DNA of 64,000 nucleotides from Mucilaginibacter sp. PAMC 26640. Its GTDB lineage: Bacteria > Bacteroidota > Bacteroidia > Sphingobacteriales > Sphingobacteriaceae. Below are positions 44,608 to 54,066 of this stretch, piece after piece. How positions within the stretch are numbered: position 1 is the first letter of the stretch; every line of letters starts with the position of its first letter. The DNA is taken from the NCBI GenBank assembly GCA_001596135.1, contig CP014773.1, positions 4,154,001 to 4,218,000 on the forward strand, in the 5' to 3' direction. The translations under genes were made by a program, and so were the position numbers. The notes beneath the pieces are model-generated. The model saw only the letters and a program-made list of their open reading frames with translations. It had not been told where the DNA came from and searched no databases.

Positions 44608-45522
44608 TTACATCCAGGTAAACGGGTCACCGGATGCAATGTGGGTTATTTTTACGCCCGGCAATACCGGCTGGAGCCATTCTACAAAATACTCCATTCC
44701 CGGTTCTTCGCTTACAGCATGTCCCAGTACGATCAGGGCAACCTTTCTCCCTTGCTCATTGGCATTGCGGATAAATTCGGCCGTTTCCCATTCCGATTGC
44801 TCACCGATGATCAATACATCGGGTTTATCGTTAACAACGGTGGTAAGATGCCATTTACCACCGGCCGCACCCGGAATTATTGCTAATTTTTCGCAAGGCT
44901 GATTCAAATCACCTATCACCCTCAAATGTGCGATGTTGAGCGTCGATTTTAAATGCTGCACCACCTGGCGTAAACTTTGTTTTGGGATCATCACCGTGGT
45001 GTCGCCTTTGTAATAAGGCAGCCAACCCGTTTTTTTCAACACACCGTATCCGACTATATCAGGATTAATGGAATGGATGTAGTCGTGGCAACGCCAGACG
45101 GTTATCTTGTATTTGTTTAAAAGATCTAATTTTTGTTGAACTACCGGGTTATTCTTTACCATTTCCTTATCATCGGTATGATTATAAAAGGTTGGTTCGT
45201 GCGCGATGATAAAATTAGCACCTAAATTTGCTGCTTGTTCAATCACAGCTACTGTAGCAAACATCGTAGTTACAATGCCGGTTACTATACTGTCTGCACT
45301 CCCGCTCTTAAGAGTATCAACCGTTCCCGGAATTGGTTTAAGGTTACCCTTTTTCATGATCATGTCGATCACTTGTTGCACGGTAAATTGCTCTGCGGAC
45401 TTGAATAAACCAACACCCGCAAAAGATGTCTGCAAATTAAACAACGCTAATCCACCGGTTGCAGTTAACGTATTGGCAATAAATCTTCTTCGTGAATGGG
45501 TTGAGATCACAGGCGCTTTCAT
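44608..45522 (-). CDS. Tat-exported Nif3-like dinuclear metal protein
   Basis: 304 residues. The N-terminus carries a twin-arginine signal (SRRRFIANT followed by a hydrophobic stretch) that would export the folded protein. The body matches Nif3/DUF34: NFIIAHEPTFYNH, VWRCHDYIHS and LGHAVSEEPGMEYFVEWL supply the metal-binding His, Asp and Glu residues. Nif3 proteins normally are cytoplasmic, so a periplasmic form is notable. Transcribed alone, with a dyad (TGTTAAT-ACGA-ATTAACA, 45541-45558) ahead of it. Confidence 0.8.
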   Translation of the reverse strand: MKAPVISTHSRRRFIANTLTATGGLALFNLQTSFAGVGLFKSAEQFTVQQVIDMIMKKGNLKPIPGTVDTLKSGSADSIVTGIVTTMFATVAVIEQAANLGANFIIAHEPTFYNHTDDKEMVKNNPVVQQKLDLLNKYKITVWRCHDYIHSINPDIVGYGVLKKTGWLPYYKGDTTVMIPKQSLRQVVQHLKSTLNIAHLRVIGDLNQPCEKLAIIPGAAGGKWHLTTVVNDKPDVLIIGEQSEWETAEFIRNANEQGRKVALIVLGHAVSEEPGMEYFVEWLQPVLPGVKITHIASGDPFTWM

Positions 45523-45540
45523 AGATGTGCGGGCTAATTA

Positions 45541-45558
45541 TGTTAATACGAATTAACA
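45541..45558. promoter_or_regulatory. Dyad symmetry upstream of the Nif3-like gene
   Basis: The 7-base arms TGTTAAT and ATTAACA flank ACGA, beginning 19 bases before the start codon at 45522. Possibly an operator; no regulator is identified. Confidence 0.3.
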
Positions 45559-45644
45559 CAAATAAAACTGGATTTAAAGCACGCAGGTTGGGTTAATAAT
45601 TACTTTCAAATTCCTAAGGGATTAACTCTGTGATTGAGAAAATT

Positions 45645-45675
45645 AAAAAAGCCGCCTCTTTTTTAAGGAGGCAGC
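45645..45675 (-). terminator. Intrinsic terminator of the diheme cytochrome gene
   Basis: Read on the minus strand, GCTGCCTC pairs with GAGGCGGC (one G-T wobble) around an A-rich loop and is followed by six T residues. It lies about 27 bases after the cytochrome stop. Confidence 0.7.
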
Positions 45676-45702
45676 TCTGATGATTGTATTATCCAAATTA
45701 TC

Positions 45703-46239
45703 TTATTTCTGCGGAGGAGCCGGCGGTGTAGTTCCCTGACCAGCCGGAGGTGGGGTACCCGGACCACCCATACCACCAGGAGGCGGGCCACCAGGGCCTT
45801 GACCAGGACCACCACGACGAGGCGGCGCTGGTGCAGCTACTACTTCGGGATGCGAAACGCCACGATGGCAGCTGTAGCAATTGATGCCTGTTGTCATCAT
45901 CATGCCTAAACTGTCCTTCTTGGCCTCAAAATATTTTTTATTAATGTCATTCATCATTTTATACATATGGCGGGCCATATCTTTTTCTGGCTTTGCATCG
46001 CTTGCAAAATCCATCTTATTGGTAGTTTCATTACGGGCGTGGCAAAAATTACATCTTACATTTAAAGAGTGCGCCCATTCATCCATCACCGCATCCAGTT
46101 GCCTGTCGGTTATATTTTTCGGCAACACTTTTAAGTTGGTAAACTTATGCTCCTCCTCCTGACGCGCAGGGGTCATTGCCATTATTGCTACCACTGATAA
46201 GAGGCAAAAGGTGGCTAGTAATTTCTTGTTGATTGTCAT
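45703..46239 (-). CDS. Diheme c-type cytochrome, photosynthetic-RC-subunit-like
   Basis: 178 residues with a signal peptide. Two heme motifs, CNFCH near residue 60 and CYSCH near 119, sit in short helical repeats as in the reaction-centre cytochrome c subunit family, which in non-phototrophic Bacteroidota acts in periplasmic electron transfer. The last ~40 residues are almost entirely Gly, Pro and Ala (GGPGQGPGG...), a flexible tail. The gene has its own downstream terminator. Confidence 0.8.
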   Translation of the reverse strand: MTINKKLLATFCLLSVVAIMAMTPARQEEEHKFTNLKVLPKNITDRQLDAVMDEWAHSLNVRCNFCHARNETTNKMDFASDAKPEKDMARHMYKMMNDINKKYFEAKKDSLGMMMTTGINCYSCHRGVSHPEVVAAPAPPRRGGPGQGPGGPPPGGMGGPGTPPPAGQGTTPPAPPQK

Positions 46240-46353
46240 TGATTAAAGGGCTTTAGTGCGACTAATTTAAATAAATAATATCTACATAACACCCATAACA
46301 CATAAATGTTACAGAAATGTCATATTATTTATGTTTGAACATGCTTCTGAAGC

Positions 46354-47199
46354 TTATTGATTGAATGGTTGGATCAAATCAGCACTAATATCCCAAAGAA
46401 TCTGTCGTTGCTTTTCATCGGTTGCTAAGTTAGATGTGCTGTGCACTTCTTTATTCTTGAAATATTTGCCGCTTTTCGCATCCACCCTGCTACCCGTAGC
46501 CAAATAAATAGAAGTTTGTGCGCCTTGCTCTGCCGTGATCATGAAGGGCTGTGATAACCACATCATCGTTTTAGCGATCCCCGTAAGATTTAACCCAAAA
46601 TTTGAATTAACGAAGCCGGGATGCAGCGCAAACGCAGTAATTCCTTTCGGTCCATATTTTACGGCCAGCGACTTCGTAAAGTAAATATTAAATAGCTTAG
46701 CCATAGCATATGACTTAAGCGGCGAATAATCTGTGTGTTCCCATTTAAGGTCTTTAAAACGTGGCTTGGCAAATCGGTGCGCTTCACTGCTTACGTTGAT
46801 GATCCGCGCCTGTCCCCGTTCCAATAAAGGAAGCAATAAATTTGTGAGTAAAAAATGGCCAAGATGGTTTACAGCGAAAGTCATTTCAAATCCGTCCTTA
46901 CTCAATTCGCGCTGCTCAAAAATGCCACCGGCATTGTTGAGCAAAACATTTATACTGAACAAACTACTCTTTAGCAGGTCAGCCGCGTCGCGAACACTGC
47001 ACATGTCAGACAAGTCGCAATACACAACGTAAATATTAGCATTGTTTGAAGCTGAGATGATCTGCTGTCTTACTAACTCCCCTTTTTCTTTATCACGCAC
47101 TAACAAATAAACGGCATGATTTTTTTTTGCAAGGGCCAGGGCGGTCTCTTTGCCAATACCGGATGTTGCACCGGTGATAACTGTTGTAGTAATGGGCAT
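46354..47199 (-). CDS. Short-chain dehydrogenase/reductase, retinol-dehydrogenase-like
   Basis: 281 residues. TGATSGIG turn at 9-16, NNAGG at 88-92, catalytic Ser near 138 and Tyr164/Lys168 in SYAMAK. The sequence most resembles the broad retinol-dehydrogenase/WW-domain-oxidoreductase group that reduces hydrophobic aldehydes or ketones. The physiological substrate is not deducible. Unrelated in detail to the SDR at 4512-5321. Confidence 0.83.
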   Translation of the reverse strand: MPITTTVITGATSGIGKETALALAKKNHAVYLLVRDKEKGELVRQQIISASNNANIYVVYCDLSDMCSVRDAADLLKSSLFSINVLLNNAGGIFEQRELSKDGFEMTFAVNHLGHFLLTNLLLPLLERGQARIINVSSEAHRFAKPRFKDLKWEHTDYSPLKSYAMAKLFNIYFTKSLAVKYGPKGITAFALHPGFVNSNFGLNLTGIAKTMMWLSQPFMITAEQGAQTSIYLATGSRVDAKSGKYFKNKEVHSTSNLATDEKQRQILWDISADLIQPFNQ

Positions 47200-47271
47200 C
47201 CTGGTATTAATTAAATATATTTCTCAAATCAAAACTAAGATATTAAACAGTGTATACAAAGCTTAATGCAA

Positions 47272-47295
47272 AAAGCAATCCCGGAGGATTGCTTT
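47272..47295 (-). terminator. Terminator downstream of the fucosidase gene
   Basis: AAAGCAATCC (47272-47281) and GGATTGCTTT (47286-47295) form a 10-bp stem with a 4-base loop, followed on the minus strand by further T residues. It closes the fucoside locus 55 bases after the GH29 stop. Confidence 0.65.
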
Positions 47296-47349
47296 AGCAA
47301 ATCTTAGCTCTTTTTGGCACTGAGCAAGTATAAAAGAAATGTTTGTGTA

Positions 47350-48978
47350 CTATCTGCTCACTTTATTTTCACCCTCTATAGCAATCCCATTTTGTTCGGC
47401 AATTGCTTTGTACTCAAAAGCACCTTTGAGGCCTTTCATATTAAATGTAAATTTCCCATCTGCTGGTACATTAACCCAATTGGTATAAATCCACTTGCCT
47501 GCGTAAAGGGTTTCTATTTGCCCGCCATAGGTTCTATAAGCAAAACGGGCCCTTTTCACCAATTTGTTTTTATAGTTGTATATACTTCCGCTTAACAACA
47601 GACCCTGTGGCGATTGCTTTGCATCATCAGTTTTTACAACCACAGCCTCGTCAATTGTAGGCTGTACGTTTTCAAGTTTAATTACTACGGCGTTTGGCCA
47701 CCGGTGATCATCATAGATGCGCTGCGCCTTTACCACAGATACCAGCAGGCCTGCTGGGGTTTGGCTGTATCGGCATTCAACATGCGGGTTGGCATTGTAT
47801 TCAATTATCTTACTGTTTTGCCCCAGCACATTTACTACAGTATTGCCTGTTGCTTTTACCGAATGCAGTAAAAAGGTTTTGCGTTCCCCCTCTTTCCATT
47901 TGGGCATTCCCGTAATTATCGCAAAAACGGTACTTCCCTTAGCGGTAAAAAGTATATTCTCTTCTTTATCTACCACCCAGGCCCTGGTGCTGTCAATGCA
48001 TTCTCGGTTTATAAAATACCAGCCGGCTACTTCCCGCAGGCGGTCTTCCTCTTCTGCCGGTAGCTCTCCGTTAGGTTTTGGGCCTACATTTAATAGTAAA
48101 GAACCTCCTTTTGAACGTGCTTCCAGCAATAATTCAATTAATTGTGTGCCCGATTTATAGCGCTCGTTGGTAGGTTGATACTGCCAGGCGGTACCAATTG
48201 TGATCGGTGCCAGCCAGGGTTGTGTTATTTTAGTCCCTGGCAGCGTTTGCTCAGGTGTTTTGATAGCACCACGGGTAATTAATATATCAGGCTGTAGTTT
48301 CCAGCAGGTTTCTTTAACTATTTCTTTGGGTTCGCCGTCAATAAAAAACACATCGATTTTACCATAATTAGTCATCAACTCCTCGCATTGTTTACGGTTG
48401 TATTCATCGTAATCTTTACGCGTTTGAGCATCCATTTTCACATCGGTACGGCTGATAGGAAGATGATGATCGTGCAAAAAGTTAAAATCTTCAGGAGAAA
48501 AATAAAAGCCAACATCCAACCCAACTTCACGGGTGGCCTTTACAAACTCTTTAAGCAGATCTTTTTTATAAGGCGTTTGGGTAATGTTAAACTTGGTTGT
48601 TTTGGTATCCCACATACAAAAGCCAGAGTGGTGCTTGGTAGTAAACACAATATATTTCATCCCCGCCAACTTTGCCAAAACCGCTATTTGGTAAGGGTCG
48701 AACTTTGCCGGATCGAATGTTTTAGGCAGATCATTAAAATACCGGTCAACATAATCGTCGCTGGCGCCAACAAGCGAGTGGCTAATCACCACGCCAAGTT
48801 GTGAATCCATACTGAAATGGATAAAAAGGCCCATGCCGGTGTTTTTTAACCATTGCTCACGCTCAGGTTTGTTTAAGTTATAATTACTTGATACATCATC
48901 TTTAACAAGATCGTTTTGAGCCGAAACAATAAAGAAGGAGAATAAAAGTATGATAGATAAAAGCTGTTTTTTAAACAT
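47350..48978 (-). CDS. Alpha-L-fucosidase, glycoside hydrolase family 29
   Basis: 542 residues with a signal peptide (cleavage near SAQ, residue 20), so periplasmic or surface. The GH29 start GMGLFIHFSMDSQ, the substrate-side TTKHHSGFCMWDTK and the nucleophile Asp214 in DVFFIDGEPK are visible; a C-terminal beta sandwich follows. It releases L-fucose from glycans. It lies 79 bases after susD, past a terminator-like hairpin, and is the only enzyme gene in the locus. Confidence 0.92.
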   Translation of the reverse strand: MFKKQLLSIILLFSFFIVSAQNDLVKDDVSSNYNLNKPEREQWLKNTGMGLFIHFSMDSQLGVVISHSLVGASDDYVDRYFNDLPKTFDPAKFDPYQIAVLAKLAGMKYIVFTTKHHSGFCMWDTKTTKFNITQTPYKKDLLKEFVKATREVGLDVGFYFSPEDFNFLHDHHLPISRTDVKMDAQTRKDYDEYNRKQCEELMTNYGKIDVFFIDGEPKEIVKETCWKLQPDILITRGAIKTPEQTLPGTKITQPWLAPITIGTAWQYQPTNERYKSGTQLIELLLEARSKGGSLLLNVGPKPNGELPAEEEDRLREVAGWYFINRECIDSTRAWVVDKEENILFTAKGSTVFAIITGMPKWKEGERKTFLLHSVKATGNTVVNVLGQNSKIIEYNANPHVECRYSQTPAGLLVSVVKAQRIYDDHRWPNAVVIKLENVQPTIDEAVVVKTDDAKQSPQGLLLSGSIYNYKNKLVKRARFAYRTYGGQIETLYAGKWIYTNWVNVPADGKFTFNMKGLKGAFEYKAIAEQNGIAIEGENKVSR

Positions 48979-48999
48979 ATGCTGGAGGTATTTTCAAAA

Positions 49000-49029
49000 A
49001 ACCAGGAAGGGAACCACCCCTTCCTGGTT
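49000..49029 (-). terminator. Strong hairpin between susD and the fucosidase gene
   Basis: Perfect 12-bp arms AACCAGGAAGGG and CCCTTCCTGGTT flank a 6-base loop, followed on the minus strand by a run of T residues. The geometry is that of an intrinsic terminator, or an attenuator that lowers downstream expression. Confidence 0.75.
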
Positions 49030-49057
49030 AATCAAATATAAAATTACTAAACTGTTT

Positions 49058-50584
49058 CTATTGTTTATCCCAGTAAATGCGGGTGAGCAGATCGTCAGCG
49101 CCTTGCCTGGCCACTGCTGCAGCGTAAGCTGCCCCATTTAGGTTTTGCTCAGTAACCGGGTAAAGCAATCTCCTGAAAATTTTGCCTCCGGTTGCATTAC
49201 CCGGATAGTTGTTAGGCGTTAAAGCCGGGTAACCGGTGCGGCGGTAGGATGCAAATACTTCCTGCGCATCAGGGAAGATACTCACCCAAAACTGGGTGTA
49301 GATCTGTTGCATTTGCTGATCAAAAGTCCCCGCAACATTCAGTTGGTTATTGGCCAGGTAAGTGTTGAGCTGGGTTGATGTTATCGTACCTGCGTTGCCG
49401 GCGATAATTGCCCACTGACGCATTGCGGACGATATACCGTTTTGGTACGACACTGCCGCAGTTGCACCGCTGTACCATCCCCTCAAATTTGCTTCGGCTA
49501 ACAGGAAATAGCCTTCAGCTGCTGTGAATACTAAACGTGGTGAATTTAAAAGCAGGATGGTTTTGGGGTTCGGCTCAGAAAAAGTGACAAAATTAGCTGG
49601 TTTTGCACTTAGCGTTGCCGGCATCCCATTTTGTACAGCGAAAGTAGTATCAGGCACACCTGCATTGTAAACTATGGAAATTACCCCCAGGCGGGGATCT
49701 TTATTGGCTTTTAAGTAATTGATAAATACATCCTGGTATTTGCCGCCTTCGGTATTGGTGTTTCCGTTACCTGCAATATAATCATTATTTAGCAGGTTAA
49801 GTGCAAGTGGGTTTTTGCTGATATCCTGACCTGCCCCGGTATAAGTCACTTTCGCTATATCAACGTCATCCATAATAATGCCACCTGCTATAGCTTTAGT
49901 GGCCCAGCTTTGCGCTGCAGCAGCATCAACCTTGGTTAGGCGCATTGCGGTGCGCAGCATCAGCGAATAAGCAAATTTCCTCCACTTATCGGTATTGCCA
50001 CCGTAAATGAGGTCGGCAGCTCCAAAAGTTGGTTTGGCGGCATCAAGACTTTTAGCAGCCTCGTCCAATTCGGTTAGCAGGTTTGCATAGATATCCTTTT
50101 GGGCATCATAAGCCGGAGAAAATATCCCGCTTATATAGCCTTGTGCTGCCTGGGAATAGGGAATATCGCCATAAAGATCGGTAAGGCGACTAAAGCAATA
50201 CGCCCGCCAGATACGCGCAGATGCAAGCAGGTTGATATTGGCGGGATCGGTTTTTACACTTTTGATCACTTCCGCAAGCTCATTAATCTCGTTAGGGTAA
50301 GCACTGCCAAAGGTATTGGCCGTTACGTTTACCTGGCTGGCCACGTATTTAGACCCAAAGCCGGATACATCATTAAAGCTGGTTGTATATTGCATAGTAC
50401 CTAAAAGCAGAACTGGCATATTGGCCGCGCCATCATATTCAGCTTTTGTAAATATGTACTGCGGGGAGCTTGTATTTACCGCATCCGGATTGGTATTCAG
50501 TTCCGCGAAATTTTTGGTGCAGGATATAAAGGCAACCATACCAAAGGCTGCCGCAATCGTATATATTTTCTTAATCGTAGTCAT
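49058..50584 (-). CDS. SusD/RagB-family outer-membrane glycan-binding lipoprotein
   Basis: 508 residues. Lipobox with Cys22 (AFISC) predicts lipid anchoring. The body carries helical TPR-like repeats and the SusD-like_2 pattern (NTNPDAV near the start, ARIWRAYCFSRLTDLYGDIPYS, KWRKFAYSLMLRTAMRL). SusD lids the SusC pore and binds the oligosaccharide. The start is 16 bases after the susC stop, so they form one unit. Confidence 0.92.
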   Translation of the reverse strand: MTTIKKIYTIAAAFGMVAFISCTKNFAELNTNPDAVNTSSPQYIFTKAEYDGAANMPVLLLGTMQYTTSFNDVSGFGSKYVASQVNVTANTFGSAYPNEINELAEVIKSVKTDPANINLLASARIWRAYCFSRLTDLYGDIPYSQAAQGYISGIFSPAYDAQKDIYANLLTELDEAAKSLDAAKPTFGAADLIYGGNTDKWRKFAYSLMLRTAMRLTKVDAAAAQSWATKAIAGGIIMDDVDIAKVTYTGAGQDISKNPLALNLLNNDYIAGNGNTNTEGGKYQDVFINYLKANKDPRLGVISIVYNAGVPDTTFAVQNGMPATLSAKPANFVTFSEPNPKTILLLNSPRLVFTAAEGYFLLAEANLRGWYSGATAAVSYQNGISSAMRQWAIIAGNAGTITSTQLNTYLANNQLNVAGTFDQQMQQIYTQFWVSIFPDAQEVFASYRRTGYPALTPNNYPGNATGGKIFRRLLYPVTEQNLNGAAYAAAVARQGADDLLTRIYWDKQ

Positions 50585-50600
50585 GTTGATAATTTAAATA

Positions 50601-53600
50601 TTAAAATTTAACTGAAAGATTTAAACCGAACGACCGGGTACGTGGCAATCCAATTGATTCAAGACCTTGAAAATTGCCGTTACTGTAGCTTTGTTCCGGG
50701 TCAAAATTATCAGTCTGTTTGTAAATGATCGCGATGTTACGTGCTACCAGCGAAAGGTTTACAGATTGCAATTTCAAAAATTTTATGTTGTTTACCGGCA
50801 GGCTGTAGGACAATATGATTTGCCTAAGCTTCACAAAGCTCCCGTCATGCAAAAATAACTCCGAATAATTTTTGTTGTTATCGTAGTATGCACGCAAACC
50901 GCTTACCGGCACCGTACGGCTGTAAGCTGCACCATCCTGATCAACCCCGTTTAGTGCTAAACCATTTTCACGGCCCGGCAGTGTTGTTTTAAGTAAACCT
51001 AAGCGCGTTTCGTACACCTCGCTGATGGAGAACACCTTGTTACCAAATTTACCATCAAACAATACACTAAGATTAAAGCGTTTGTACCTGAAATTATTGG
51101 TAAGGCCCATGGTATAAGGCGCTACACTTTTGCCCAGCGGCTGTAAAGCTGTAGCTACAGGGAAACCACTTGTTTTGTTGAATACCGTGTTACCTGCTGC
51201 ATCCTTTAAAATACGGGTACCTACAATTTCGTTAGACGCATAACCTACTATATTGTTGATATAGCCCCAGTTACCAACAGTGCTTGAGAGCGGTATATTG
51301 GTTAGCTGATCGTTAAGAAAAAGCACCTTATTGTCGTTGTATGCAAAATTGTAACTCAGATTCCAGTTAAAATCGCGTGTTTTCACGGGCGTGCCGCCTA
51401 CCAGTAATTCGATACCGCGGTTCCTTACTTTACCGGTATTGAGCGGAACGCTGTTATAGCCCGATGTGGAGGAGATAGTAGCATTTACGATATCATTGTC
51501 GGTTACCCGGTTATAATAAGTTACATCCAAATTAAAGCGGTTGTTAAACAACTGTGCTTCAAAACCACCTTCTGATGTGGTAGATGTGTATGGCCTTAGT
51601 AAAGGGTTGCTCAGTGCTGTACTACCAACATTTTGCAATGGCTGATCGCCGGTTGGTACGTTACGATAGGTAAGGGTAGTTAAATAGGGTTCCGGTGAAC
51701 CACCGCCAACTTGTGCATAGGCACCGCGAAGTTTAAATAAACTAATTACCGATGGAAGTTTCACCGCATCAGAGAGAATAAAGCTGGCATTTACACTTGG
51801 ATAAAATATACTAACGTTCCCGTTATTACCGGCTGAGTATAAGGTAGAGAACCAATCTTTACGACCAGTTACCGTAACAAAAACTAAACTTTTGTAATCA
51901 AAATCTGCTGAAGCGAATACTGAATTGGTTTCCAGGTGCTTGGTAACCGGCACAGTGGATGCTACCGATAAATTGCTGTAGCTATAGAAGAACGGCACGA
52001 TAAAGGTGTTACCCGATAGATCTAGCTCGTTGTTTTGGAAATGCCTTTTGTTTACACCGCCCAATACAGAGACGTTGAAGTTTTTCAATTGCTTTTTATA
52101 ATTAATTGTGGCAATACCATTGGTTTCTGTTACATCACTTTTTATACCTACATATTGGCCGTTTAGTGCGTATAGCGTTCCGGTGGGCGTTATATTGGTA
52201 TAATTGTAATCATAATGATCCTGGCTAACCGAACCTTTGATGAACAGGTTTTTTACTGGCTCGTACGTTAAAGTACCCTGGCCTATAAACCTGTTCTTTG
52301 TATCATTCTCTTTAAATTTACTGGTTACAAAATAACCGTTGGTTGCCACAGAGGCATCGTTCCAAACGGTTTCGTAGCCCCTGGCATCATAGCCCGGGCT
52401 TAACCAGCGCACATCAGCCGTGTTGGCGATCATGTAAGGTGACCAGTTTGGATTTGCGGTTGCATCACCTGCGCTTGCTCGGTTCTTGCCTGTTTCTATG
52501 TTGTATTGTGCCAAAGCCTCAAAGCTGAGTTTGCTGCCCAATTTGCCGTTTAACGACAGGTTACCTGTTTTACGGTCATAGGTATTATTTGGCAAAATAC
52601 CTTTTGCATTTAGGTCGGCAACAGAAAAACGATAAACAACTGCATCTGTGCCGCCCGATAACGCAAGCGTATTCGTATAGGTTGACCCGGTTTGGTAAAA
52701 GTTTTTGATATTATCTTTCTGAGCGGAATAAGGATGGTTTTTGCCATCAACCCCAACGTAATCTGTAGAGCCGTCAATTTTAGATCCCCACGATCTTCTG
52801 CCTGTTGATTGCGCTGCCGCAAGCGTGGTTGGCTTTACTCCGCCATCGCCCTGCCCGTACTCGTATTGAAAGTCAGGAAAAACGGCTGCATTTTCCATCG
52901 TAGCAGTAGAATTGAACTCCACCCCAACGCCTTTCTGAGCCTTACCTTTTTTAGTTGTGATCAATATAGCACCATTGGCAGCCCGCGAACCGTATAGCGC
53001 AGCAGCGGTACCGCCTTTAAGTACGGTCATCGATTCAATATCATCCGGATTAATTCCTGCGATACCATCGCCACGGTCAACATTAGACCCGCCGCCATTG
53101 GTGGTTGGCGCAGCGCCTGGCACTGAATTGTCTAGCGGGAAACCGTTGATTACGTATAACGGCTGGTTATCACCGGTAAGTGAACCGTTACCTCTTATAA
53201 CCACCCGGCTGGATCCGCCCGGACCGGTAGATAAGCCGATAGCATTAACACCGGCTACTTTACCTGATAAGGCATTTGCGACGTTATTTTCCCGAGCCTG
53301 GGTAAACTCCTCACCCTTAACTTCGGTAACTGCATAGCCTATAGATTTTTTTTGTTTGCTGATCCCTAAAGCGGTTACAACAACTTCGTTGAGCGTATTA
53401 TTGGCTGGTTTTAACTTAATTTGAATAACCGCACCCGCATCGGCAACCGTAAACAGTTCTTTGGTATAGCCAATATAAGCTATTTCCAGCAAGAGTGGCT
53501 TCCCGGCATATTTATCCGGAACATTCAGTTTGAAGGTTCCGGTTACATCGGTAGTAGTACCTACGCTGCCATCATTTTTTAAATAGACAGAGGCACCCAC

Positions 53601-54056
53601 TACCGGTTGCCCGTCTGTGCCATCTACTACCTTACCCGATAAAACGATTGCTGCGATCCCTGAGGTTGTTTCTCTGCCATCCATTGCAGTAAAGATGGAG
53701 ATCTGGCTTTCGTTAATTTTTTTATAAGTAAGTTTAAATGATGAAAGCAGCAGGTTTAAATTATTCTCCAGGCTTAAATTTTTAGCGTTGCCAATTGTGC
53801 TGGCATTTACAAATTTATCTTCCAGCAAACCTTCCTGGTAGGCAATTTGAATTCTAAATTGTTGTTTGAGACCGTCTAATGCATCTTTGAGCGATACTTT
53901 GCTGTCGGAGTTTTGCTGACCTGTGTAAACCGAAGTCTTGCTGTGAAGTTTACCGCTGTTCATTGCCAATTGCCCATAGCCGAAAACCGGCCGGCTCAGC
54001 AAAATGAACAGAAAGCAACAACATTTTAAGGAAGTTGATAAGTCGAGTTTTTGCAT
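50601..54056 (-). CDS. SusC/RagA-family TonB-linked outer-membrane transporter with STN domain
   Basis: 1151 residues. Signal peptide, then an STN (secretin/TonB N-terminal) domain at about 50-125, a carboxypeptidase-regulatory-like domain at about 138-220 (VLSGKVVDGTDGQPVVGASVYL), a plug at about 225-350 (NEVVVTALGI, RVVIRGNGSLTG) and a C-terminal barrel ending in SVKF. The STN domain is used for FecR signalling across the envelope, so this receptor probably senses as well as imports its glycan. It begins ten bases after fecR. Confidence 0.93.
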   Translation of the reverse strand: MQKLDLSTSLKCCCFLFILLSRPVFGYGQLAMNSGKLHSKTSVYTGQQNSDSKVSLKDALDGLKQQFRIQIAYQEGLLEDKFVNASTIGNAKNLSLENNLNLLLSSFKLTYKKINESQISIFTAMDGRETTSGIAAIVLSGKVVDGTDGQPVVGASVYLKNDGSVGTTTDVTGTFKLNVPDKYAGKPLLLEIAYIGYTKELFTVADAGAVIQIKLKPANNTLNEVVVTALGISKQKKSIGYAVTEVKGEEFTQARENNVANALSGKVAGVNAIGLSTGPGGSSRVVIRGNGSLTGDNQPLYVINGFPLDNSVPGAAPTTNGGGSNVDRGDGIAGINPDDIESMTVLKGGTAAALYGSRAANGAILITTKKGKAQKGVGVEFNSTATMENAAVFPDFQYEYGQGDGGVKPTTLAAAQSTGRRSWGSKIDGSTDYVGVDGKNHPYSAQKDNIKNFYQTGSTYTNTLALSGGTDAVVYRFSVADLNAKGILPNNTYDRKTGNLSLNGKLGSKLSFEALAQYNIETGKNRASAGDATANPNWSPYMIANTADVRWLSPGYDARGYETVWNDASVATNGYFVTSKFKENDTKNRFIGQGTLTYEPVKNLFIKGSVSQDHYDYNYTNITPTGTLYALNGQYVGIKSDVTETNGIATINYKKQLKNFNVSVLGGVNKRHFQNNELDLSGNTFIVPFFYSYSNLSVASTVPVTKHLETNSVFASADFDYKSLVFVTVTGRKDWFSTLYSAGNNGNVSIFYPSVNASFILSDAVKLPSVISLFKLRGAYAQVGGGSPEPYLTTLTYRNVPTGDQPLQNVGSTALSNPLLRPYTSTTSEGGFEAQLFNNRFNLDVTYYNRVTDNDIVNATISSTSGYNSVPLNTGKVRNRGIELLVGGTPVKTRDFNWNLSYNFAYNDNKVLFLNDQLTNIPLSSTVGNWGYINNIVGYASNEIVGTRILKDAAGNTVFNKTSGFPVATALQPLGKSVAPYTMGLTNNFRYKRFNLSVLFDGKFGNKVFSISEVYETRLGLLKTTLPGRENGLALNGVDQDGAAYSRTVPVSGLRAYYDNNKNYSELFLHDGSFVKLRQIILSYSLPVNNIKFLKLQSVNLSLVARNIAIIYKQTDNFDPEQSYSNGNFQGLESIGLPRTRSFGLNLSVKF

Positions 54057-54066
54057 AATTACTTTG

